Source: an uncultured Eubacteriales bacterium (GTDB taxonomy: Bacteria; Bacillota; Clostridia; Oscillospirales; Oscillospiraceae). From it: a stretch of DNA of 30,384 nt. Position numbers and translations under genes: made by a program. Below the pieces are notes generated by a model. The model had not been told where the DNA came from, searched no databases, and saw only the letters and a program-made list of their open reading frames with translations. The stretch covers positions 1-30,384 of the forward strand of contig USMI01000010.1 of assembly GCA_900555735.1 (NCBI GenBank), in the 5' to 3' direction. Below, piece by piece: positions 24,916-30,384 of this stretch. How positions within the stretch are numbered: position 1 is the stretch's first letter; each line of letters begins with the position of its first letter.

Positions 24916-25584
24916 TCAGTTTGTCCAGTCATTCACCTGCTGGCGGAGCCAGCCGCACCAGGCGTCCACACCCTCGCCGGTCTTGGCGGAGATGGGGAAT
25001 ATCTTCAGCTTGGGATTGCGCATGTGGGCGTACTCCACCACCTTGTCCATGTCGAAGTCAAAGTAGGGCAGCACGTCGATCTTGTTGATGATCAGCGCGT
25101 CGCACACCGTGAAGATCAGCGGGTACTTGAGGGGCTTGTCGTGGCCCTCCGGCACCGAGAGGATCATGGCGTTCTTCACCGCACCGGTATCGAACTCCGC
25201 CGGGCAAACCAAATTGCCCACGTTCTCCAGCACCACCAGATCAAGATCGGCGGTGCCGATCTCCTTCAACCCCTGCTCCGTCATGCCCGCATCCAGATGG
25301 CACATGCCGCCGGTGTGGAGCTGGATGGACTTCACGCCTGCCGCGGCGATCTTTTCCGCGTCCACGTCTGAGTCGATATCCGCCTCCATAACGCCCATGC
25401 GCAGCTCGTCCTTCAGTGCTTCGATGGTACGCAGCAGTGTAGTGGTCTTGCCGCTTCCCGGAGAGGACATCAGGTTCAGCAGAAAGGTCTTATCCCGCTT
25501 CAGGTCCTCCCGCAGACGCGCCGCCTCACGGTCGTTGTTGGCGAACACGCTCTCCTTTACTTCGATGATCTTGTATCGTTCCAT
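24916..25584 (-). CDS. hypB: HypB, nickel-delivery GTPase
   Basis: GTPase that works with HypA to load nickel into [NiFe] hydrogenase or other Ni enzymes. 222 residues. Visible are the P-loop SPGSGKTT (41-48), EADIDSD, the metal-site residues Cys95-His96 (GGMCHLD) and Cys127 (VGNLVCPAE), and the guanine-specificity motif NKID. It lacks the His-rich N-terminal tail that stores nickel in some species. The start codon overlaps the hypA stop by one base. No hydrogenase subunit or hypC-F gene is in the window, so the client enzyme must be elsewhere or be different. Confidence 0.95.
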   Translation of the reverse strand: MERYKIIEVKESVFANNDREAARLREDLKRDKTFLLNLMSSPGSGKTTTLLRTIEALKDELRMGVMEADIDSDVDAEKIAAAGVKSIQLHTGGMCHLDAGMTEQGLKEIGTADLDLVVLENVGNLVCPAEFDTGAVKNAMILSVPEGHDKPLKYPLIFTVCDALIINKIDVLPYFDFDMDKVVEYAHMRNPKLKIFPISAKTGEGVDAWCGWLRQQVNDWTN

Positions 25585-25928
25585 TATATCGCCTCGATCT
25601 CCTTGATGTTGATCTCATCGCCCCGGATCAGCCATGTATCCCCGCTGCCGCAATGGGGGCAGGTACGGCCCTGCGGCACGGTGGCGTAGTCCTGCCCGCA
25701 GCTGCCGCAGTGGGTCACCGCCGGGATGGTCTCGATGCGCAGCTTTGCGTCGGGCATCAGCTCCGTCCGCTTCACCGCCCAGTCCCAGCAGCTCTCCAGC
25801 TCGTGGGGAATGGCGCCGGATACCTCGCCCAGCTCCAGCGTGACGGAGGCCACGTTCTGCAGCCCCTGCTCCTCCCCCACCTGCTCGATGGTCTTGATGA
25901 CGTGAAATACGATCCCCAGCTCGTGCAT
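25584..25928 (-). CDS. hypA: HypA, nickel metallochaperone
   Basis: 114 residues, typical size. The N-terminal MHE provides the Ni-binding His2, and the zinc site is C74-X2-C77 and C90-X2-C93. It partners HypB in nickel insertion. Start lies one base past the stop of the large oxidoreductase, and the end overlaps hypB, so the three genes are translated from one message. Confidence 0.95.
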   Translation of the reverse strand: MHELGIVFHVIKTIEQVGEEQGLQNVASVTLELGEVSGAIPHELESCWDWAVKRTELMPDAKLRIETIPAVTHCGSCGQDYATVPQGRTCPHCGSGDTWLIRGDEINIKEIEAI

Positions 25929-25929
25929 A

Positions 25930-28725
25930 TCACTTGCTCTTTCTGGCGGCGCGCTTGATCTTGAAATTGCGCTTGATCATATAGGGCAGGATGGCCTTCA
26001 TCTTGTCCTCGCACTTATACATGGTGCTGCATTCGGGGCGCTCACGGTGCAGGTGGATGGCGTCAAAGGCGCACTTGGTGGTGCAGATGCCGCAGCCGAT
26101 GCACTTGTTGGGATCCACGATGCTGGCGCCGCAGCCCAGACACCGGGCTGTCTCCTTCTTCACCTGCTCCTCGGTAAAGGCCACGCGCTCGTCCCGGAAG
26201 GTCTTGCGCAGCGCCTCGTTATAGCCGATCTGCTGGCGGGGCGTGTTGTCGTAGCTGTCGATGGCGATGAGGGCGTTTTCCTTGTCCAACTCAATGAACT
26301 GGCGGCGGTCGCGGCCGATGGTCAGCGTGGCGTGCTGCACCCAGCGGTGCAGGGACACCGCACCCTGCTTACCGGCGGCAATGGCGTCGATGGCGAACTT
26401 CTGGCCGGTGTAGACGTCGCCGCCCACGAAGATATCCGGCTCGGCGGTCTGATAGGTGACGGGGTCGGCCTTCACAGTGCCGTTGGGGTTGAATTCCACC
26501 TTAGTGCCCGTCAGCAGCTCCTTCCACTCCACCTTCTGGCCGATGCAGTACAGCACCACGTCGCAGGCGGTCTCCTCGGTAACGGCGTCGTCGAACTTCG
26601 GGTCAAAGCGGCCCTCGGCGTTCTTCACGGACAGGCACTTGCGGAAGCGGATACCGGCGCATTTGCCGTCCTGCTCCACGATCTCCGTCTGGCCCCATCC
26701 CGCATGGATGGTGATGCCCTCGCGCTCACACTCGCCGCGATCCTCCTCGCCCATGGGCATGTCCTCATAGCCCTCCAGACAGTACAGATCCACGGACGCC
26801 GCGCCGCAGCGCAGGGCGGTGCGGGCCACGTCGGCGCCGATGTTGCCGCCGCCGATGACCACGACTCTGCCGCTCATCTTGCTGCAAAGACCGCTGTTCA
26901 CATGGCGCATGAAGTCGATACCGGCCTGCACGCCCTGTGCCTCGCCGCCGGGGATGTTCAGCTTTCCGCCGGACTGGAGACCCACGGCCACATAGAAGCC
27001 CTGATAGCCCTCCTCACGGAGCTGGGCGATGGTCACATCCTTGCCCACCTCCACGCCGCAGCGGAATTCCACGCCCATCTCCCGCAGCACATCGATCTCC
27101 GCCTCCACCACATCCTTTTCCAACCGGAAGGAGGGGATACCGTTCATCAGCATACCGCCGGGCCGGGTCTCTTTCTCAAACACCGTGGGCCGATAGCCTT
27201 TCTCTGCCAGATAGAAGGCGCAGCTCATGCCCGCCGGGCCTGCACCGATGACAGCAATCTTATCACCGAACTCGCCGTCCACCTTAGGGATGACCTTTTC
27301 CGGCACAAAGCGGGTGGCGGCATCCAGATCCTGCTGGGCAATGAACCGCTTCACCTCGTCGATGGCCACGGCCTGATCCACGGTGCCGCGGGTGCAGGCA
27401 TCCTCACACCGCCGGTTACAGATGCGGCCGCATACGGCGGGGAACGGATTCTCCCGCTTGATAAGCTGCAAGGCCTCTCGATATTTACCCTGTGCTGCCA
27501 GCTTCAGATAGCCCTGTACGGCGATGTGGGCAGGACAGGCGGTCTTGCAGGGCGCAGTGCCGGTGTCGTGGCAGTTGACCCGGTTCTTGTCCCGGTAGTC
27601 GATGGCCCACTTCTCCGGGCCCCACTTCACCTCATCCGGCAGCTCCTGCCGGGGGTATTCGATAAAGCCGTCCTTGGTGCACAGCTTCTGGCCCAGCTTC
27701 ACCGCGCCAGCGGGACAGTTCTCCACGCAGCGGCCGCAGGCCACGCACTTCTCCGTCTCCACCGCCGCCACATAGGCGCTGCGGGACATATTGGGGGTGT
27801 TGAAGAGCTGGCTGGTGCGCAGGGCGTTACAGACGTTAACGTTGCAGTTGCAGATGCCGAAGATCTTCTCCTCGCCGTCGATATTGGTGATCTGGTGGAC
27901 GAAGCCGTTATCCTCGGCCTTTTTGAAGATCTCCATCACCTCGTCATAGGTAATGTACTCGCCCCGCTGGGTCTCCACGATATAGTCGGCCATGTCGCCC
28001 ACGCCGATGCACCAGTTCTCCACATCGTCGCCGCAGCCCTCGCCCAGCTTGGCGCGGCTGGCGCGGCAGGAGCACATGCTCTTGGCGTACTTGCCCTCGT
28101 ACTTATGGAGCCAGTAGGAGATCTTCTCCAGGCTGATGGCCTCGTTCTCCGTCTCGATGGCCTTCTCCACGGGGATAACGTGCATACCGATACCCGCCCC
28201 TCCGGGAGGCACCATGGGGGTAATCTTCTCCAGCGGCAGCATGGTCATGCGCTCGAAGAAGGCCGCCACCTCCGGATGCGCGTCGATCTGGCTTCTGCGC
28301 ATATTCAGGAACTCGGCGCTGCCGGGCACGAACAGGGGCAGCACCCAGCGCTTTTCGTGGTTGGGGTTCTTGCCGTCCAGATTCTCCCAGTTGTACTCCA
28401 GAAGGCCCAGCCATGACATCTCGTCCAGCAGCTTTTCCAGCGGCTCACGCTCCATCTTGGTCAGCTTCATCATCTGGGCGATGGTCTTGGGCTTACGGAC
28501 GCCCATTTTCAGGGCCACATCCACCATCTCATCGGTCAGCACCCCGTCCAGACCCCAGTATTCCGGGTCGTCCACGGTGGTTTTCAGGCCGATGCGGTTG
28601 GTGATCATAGCGCCCAGCTTCAGCAGGTTCTGCCGGGGCGCACGGTCGGGACAGGGGATCTCAAAGGGTAGCTTGCTCTCATCCAGAGGGAAATTGGTGG
28701 GCTTACTGCCGTTGATATCGCGCAT
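25930..28725 (-). CDS. Ferredoxin/flavin oxidoreductase, GltD-like core
   Basis: 931 residues, predicted cytosolic. Residues 1-320 hold a winged-helix-like part and Cys clusters (CSC 218-220, C231, C239; ICNCNVNVC 291-299). A 4Fe-4S motif CVACGRCVENCP follows (327-338). Residues 380-460 resemble the glutamate synthase small-subunit cluster domain (CKTACPAH; CGRICNRRCEDAC). FAD-binding GAGPAG is at 494-499, NAD(P)-binding GGGNIG at 625-630. The C-terminus has CLGCG and CIGCGICTTKC (875-885). It should move electrons between NAD(P)H, FAD and several iron-sulfur clusters; the final acceptor is unknown. No glutamate synthase large subunit is nearby. Start at 28725 follows GGAGGAGAGACC; an upstream in-frame ATG adds 42 residues unlike the family. 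It heads an operon with hypA and hypB. Confidence 0.88.
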   Translation of the reverse strand: MRDINGSKPTNFPLDESKLPFEIPCPDRAPRQNLLKLGAMITNRIGLKTTVDDPEYWGLDGVLTDEMVDVALKMGVRKPKTIAQMMKLTKMEREPLEKLLDEMSWLGLLEYNWENLDGKNPNHEKRWVLPLFVPGSAEFLNMRRSQIDAHPEVAAFFERMTMLPLEKITPMVPPGGAGIGMHVIPVEKAIETENEAISLEKISYWLHKYEGKYAKSMCSCRASRAKLGEGCGDDVENWCIGVGDMADYIVETQRGEYITYDEVMEIFKKAEDNGFVHQITNIDGEEKIFGICNCNVNVCNALRTSQLFNTPNMSRSAYVAAVETEKCVACGRCVENCPAGAVKLGQKLCTKDGFIEYPRQELPDEVKWGPEKWAIDYRDKNRVNCHDTGTAPCKTACPAHIAVQGYLKLAAQGKYREALQLIKRENPFPAVCGRICNRRCEDACTRGTVDQAVAIDEVKRFIAQQDLDAATRFVPEKVIPKVDGEFGDKIAVIGAGPAGMSCAFYLAEKGYRPTVFEKETRPGGMLMNGIPSFRLEKDVVEAEIDVLREMGVEFRCGVEVGKDVTIAQLREEGYQGFYVAVGLQSGGKLNIPGGEAQGVQAGIDFMRHVNSGLCSKMSGRVVVIGGGNIGADVARTALRCGAASVDLYCLEGYEDMPMGEEDRGECEREGITIHAGWGQTEIVEQDGKCAGIRFRKCLSVKNAEGRFDPKFDDAVTEETACDVVLYCIGQKVEWKELLTGTKVEFNPNGTVKADPVTYQTAEPDIFVGGDVYTGQKFAIDAIAAGKQGAVSLHRWVQHATLTIGRDRRQFIELDKENALIAIDSYDNTPRQQIGYNEALRKTFRDERVAFTEEQVKKETARCLGCGASIVDPNKCIGCGICTTKCAFDAIHLHRERPECSTMYKCEDKMKAILPYMIKRNFKIKRAARKSK

Positions 28726-28837
28726 GGTCTCTCCTCCATTTGTACTGCCCCGGCCAATCTGCCTCATTTCAGACCGGAAAGGGCATATTTTGTCCTTTAT
28801 ACAGTAAAATAGTAGCAATTTTTGTCCGTAAAATCTA

Positions 28838-28867
28838 TTGACTATTCCCACAAAGATATGCTACCAT
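28838..28867 (+). promoter_or_regulatory. Promoter of the FadR-type regulator
   Basis: TTGACT (28838-28843), 18-nt spacer and TACCAT (28862-28867). Transcription would start about 28874, just before the operator at 28880. The 179 bases between the two divergent genes are AT-rich; no clear minus-strand promoter was identified. Confidence 0.5.
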
Positions 28868-28879
28868 ATTATATGGTCG

Positions 28880-28890
28880 TGGTCTGACCA
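28880..28890. promoter_or_regulatory. FadR/GntR operator, TGGT-N3-ACCA
   Basis: TGGTCTGACCA is a perfect palindrome that matches the TGGT-N3-ACCA site bound by many FadR-subfamily GntR proteins. It lies between the divergent oxidoreductase and regulator genes, near the regulator's predicted transcription start, which suggests autoregulation. Confidence 0.7.
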
Positions 28891-28904
28891 GAGGAGTGAT
28901 GGGT

Positions 28905-29603
28905 ATGGAGTTCCGCGAGATCGTAGCACCGTCTATTAAGGAGCTGTTTGTGCAGCAGTTGGAGGGTATGATTTTATCAGGCCAGCTGCGGCCCGGCGAC
29001 AAGCTGCCCACCGAGCGGGAGCTGGCCGACGCCATGAAGGTCAGCAAAACGGTGGTGCATGACGGTCTTCGTGAGCTGCACCGTCTGGGTTTTCTGGACA
29101 TCGTATCCCGCAAGGGCGTGACGGTGGCGGACTATGCCCAGACCGGCAGTCTGGACACACTGATGGCCATTATGCGGTATCACGGCGGATTGCCGGACAA
29201 AAAGACCGCCGAGAGCATTCTGAAGCTGCGGTACTATCTGGAGGGTCCGGCCATGGAGCTGCTGGCCGCCCACCACACACCGGCGGATATGGCGGCGCTG
29301 GAGGATCTGCAGCGTCAGGTGGAGGAGGCCGCAAAGCAGGACACCGCCGCCTTTGCTGAGGCGCTGTTCCGCTATCACCGGGGCATCACCTTCCTCAGCG
29401 GCAACACCATTACACCACTGATCTTCAACGCCTTCACCCAGGTGAATCTGGAGTTCTGGCGGGAGTATGTGGAGGCCTACGGCGTAGATGCGTGCCTGGA
29501 CACGCTGCGGAAATTCACGGAGCTGATCCGTGAGCGGCAGGGCACGGAGGCGGCGGCACTGCTGAAAAACGGGCTGGAACGGTTCCAGCGGGACAGGATG
29601 TGA
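28905..29603 (+). CDS. FadR-subfamily GntR regulator
   Basis: 232 residues. N-terminal GntR winged helix (LRPGDKLPTERELADAMKVS, then SKTVVHDGLRELHRLGFLDI and SRKGVTV), followed by an all-helical FCD-type ligand domain from about 85. Members usually sense carboxylic acids and often use a bound metal. The ATG at 28905 is 8 bases after GAGGAG and preferred over GTG 28896 and ATG 28899. Divergent from the oxidoreductase-hypAB operon with a matching operator between them, so that operon is a likely target along with itself. Its stop lies just before the acetyltransferase start. Confidence 0.9.
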   Translation: MEFREIVAPSIKELFVQQLEGMILSGQLRPGDKLPTERELADAMKVSKTVVHDGLRELHRLGFLDIVSRKGVTVADYAQTGSLDTLMAIMRYHGGLPDKKTAESILKLRYYLEGPAMELLAAHHTPADMAALEDLQRQVEEAAKQDTAAFAEALFRYHRGITFLSGNTITPLIFNAFTQVNLEFWREYVEAYGVDACLDTLRKFTELIRERQGTEAAALLKNGLERFQRDRM

Positions 29604-29608
29604 GAAAT

Positions 29609-30049
29609 ATGATCAGAAAAGCAAAAAAAGAGGATCTCTCCCGGATCGCGGAGATCTTTGTGTTCAACAACCGCATCAACTACTTCCCCATTTTTCAGGA
29701 CGCGGGGTACTCCTTCGGCGAGCTGCAGGTGGTGTCGGTGATCGACCGGTATTTCAGCCGGGACGAGGTGCTGCGGGATATCTATGTGTATGACGACGGG
29801 CTGGTGAAGGGCTTTTTGCTGCTGGAGGGCACGGAGATCGGCAAGCTGTATGTGGAGTCGTGCTTCCAGAGCCAGCACATCGGGCAGGCGCTGATCCGGT
29901 TCGCCATCAACCGGGGCGCGGAGCTCGTATGGACGCTGGAGAAGAACACCCGCGCCATCGCGTTTTATGCGCGCCACGGCTTCCGCCCCACCGGCGAAAA
30001 GAAGTTTGAAGAGGGCACCACGGAGTATCTGGTGGAGCTGCGGCGGTGA
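29609..30049 (+). CDS. GNAT-family N-acetyltransferase
   Basis: 146 residues of GNAT type: IRKAKKEDLSRIAEIF at the start, a central LYVESCFQSQHIGQALI segment containing the acetyl-CoA pyrophosphate loop (Q-H-I-G-Q-A), and the terminal NTRAIAFYARHGFRPTGEKK typical of the family. Substrate unknown. I chose the ATG at 29609; a GTG at 29600 overlaps the regulator's stop and is possible. Five bases separate it from the regulator gene, so they are co-transcribed. Confidence 0.88.
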   Translation: MIRKAKKEDLSRIAEIFVFNNRINYFPIFQDAGYSFGELQVVSVIDRYFSRDEVLRDIYVYDDGLVKGFLLLEGTEIGKLYVESCFQSQHIGQALIRFAINRGAELVWTLEKNTRAIAFYARHGFRPTGEKKFEEGTTEYLVELRR

Positions 30050-30072
30050 CGGGTTGAAAACGGTATACACAT

Positions 30073-30113
30073 AATAAATGCGTCCCCTGTCACAGGGGAC
30101 GCATTTATTTTAT
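30073..30113. terminator. Bidirectional terminator, GNAT gene and lgt
   Basis: AATAAATGCGTCCCCTGT (30073-30090) pairs with ACAGGGGACGCATTTATT (30092-30109), an 18-base arm pair followed by T's on both strands. Confidence 0.88.
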
Positions 30114-30384
30114 TCTTCTGATGCTTTGTCCTTTTCCTGGGCCTTCTCCGCTTCGCGGGCAGCCACGATGTTGACGTACAGCTCCTCCGGCCTGTGGGGC
30201 TTCACCCACAGATTCCACACCAGCAGGAACGCTGACACCAGCACCATCACCGCCGACAGGGCCTGGGACACCCGGATGGGCGCGCCGCCGATGGTCCAGT
30301 CGAACAGGTACAGGCTGTCGGTGCGCAGACCCTCGATCCAGAAGCGGCCGATGCCGTACCACAGGAAGTAGAAGAGGGTATTCT
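30110..30384 (-). CDS. lgt: Prolipoprotein diacylglyceryl transferase, 3' part
   Basis: The last 91 codons of a gene whose start lies beyond the right edge. The visible protein has the Lgt C-terminal signature: LWYGIGRFWIEGLRTDSLYL, then IRVSQALSAVMVLVSAFLLV forming the last membrane segment, and a charged tail. Lgt transfers a diacylglyceryl group to the lipobox Cys of prolipoproteins in the membrane, so it would act on the three lipoproteins in this window. The stop codon overlaps the base of the terminator stem. Confidence 0.9.
   Translation of the reverse strand, partial: NTLFYFLWYGIGRFWIEGLRTDSLYLFDWTIGGAPIRVSQALSAVMVLVSAFLLVWNLWVKPHRPEELYVNIVAAREAEKAQEKDKASEE

Noticed and set aside
26047..28416. 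A 789-codon open frame on the + strand opposite the oxidoreductase gene
   Set aside because: It mirrors the GC-rich codon pattern of the real gene on the other strand, has no ribosome site and its translation is a low-complexity His/Ala/Leu/Gly-rich product with no recognisable motif.
1..30384. CRISPR array, insertion sequence or rRNA
   Set aside because: No regularly spaced repeats, transposase motifs or rRNA sequence were seen anywhere in the window.

Overview
The window looks like chromosomal DNA of a strictly anaerobic, Gram-positive Clostridia-type bacterium with fairly high GC. An Oscillospiraceae/Oscillibacter-like lineage is my best guess. The grounds are strong AGGAGG-type ribosome sites, the ddl-murF and prfA gene orders, a class I hybrid cluster protein, ferredoxin-rich oxidoreductases, HypA/HypB and many Gram-positive lipoproteins. 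The placement is inference; no rRNA marker is present.

Layout. 1-2230: a visibly AT-richer patch with three unrecognised genes (one soluble-looking, two membrane) ending in a strong terminator. 2250-10506: a housekeeping run on the + strand with D-Ala-D-Ala ligase, MurF, an ABC-F ATPase, a flavodoxin-like protein, release factor 1, a LUD-domain protein, and a fusion of Sua5/TsaC-type threonylcarbamoyl-AMP synthase with dephospho-CoA kinase. 10639-14133: two regulators, a membrane-attached XRE protein and a MalT-like LuxR ATPase. 14221-19023: a compact cluster of a DUF2442 protein, three related lipoproteins, two related DUF3137-like membrane proteins and a tiny membrane protein.

19211-19515: tRNA-Lys(CTT) and tRNA-Glu(CTC), separated by three strong hairpins and a 14-bp second copy of the tRNA-Lys 3' end. 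19555-23158: a LysR regulator divergent from a tiny membrane protein gene; an aldo/keto reductase pseudogene with at least two frameshifts; a PhzF-family gene; and a second tiny membrane protein gene. The two tiny genes share a 33-bp promoter block with one mismatch.

23294-28905: a redox block. The hybrid cluster protein (+) converges on an operon (-) of a 931-residue ferredoxin/flavin oxidoreductase followed by hypA and hypB. A FadR-type GntR regulator with a perfect TGGT-N3-ACCA site is divergent from that operon. 29609-30384: a GNAT acetyltransferase and, converging on it, the 3' end of lgt, which runs off the window.

The strongest candidates for something undescribed are the regulator-lipoprotein-DUF3137 cluster, the paired tiny membrane protein genes with a duplicated promoter, the hairpin cassette beside tRNA-Lys, and the oxidoreductase-hypA-hypB unit. 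All function statements rest on motifs recognised by eye; no database search was run.
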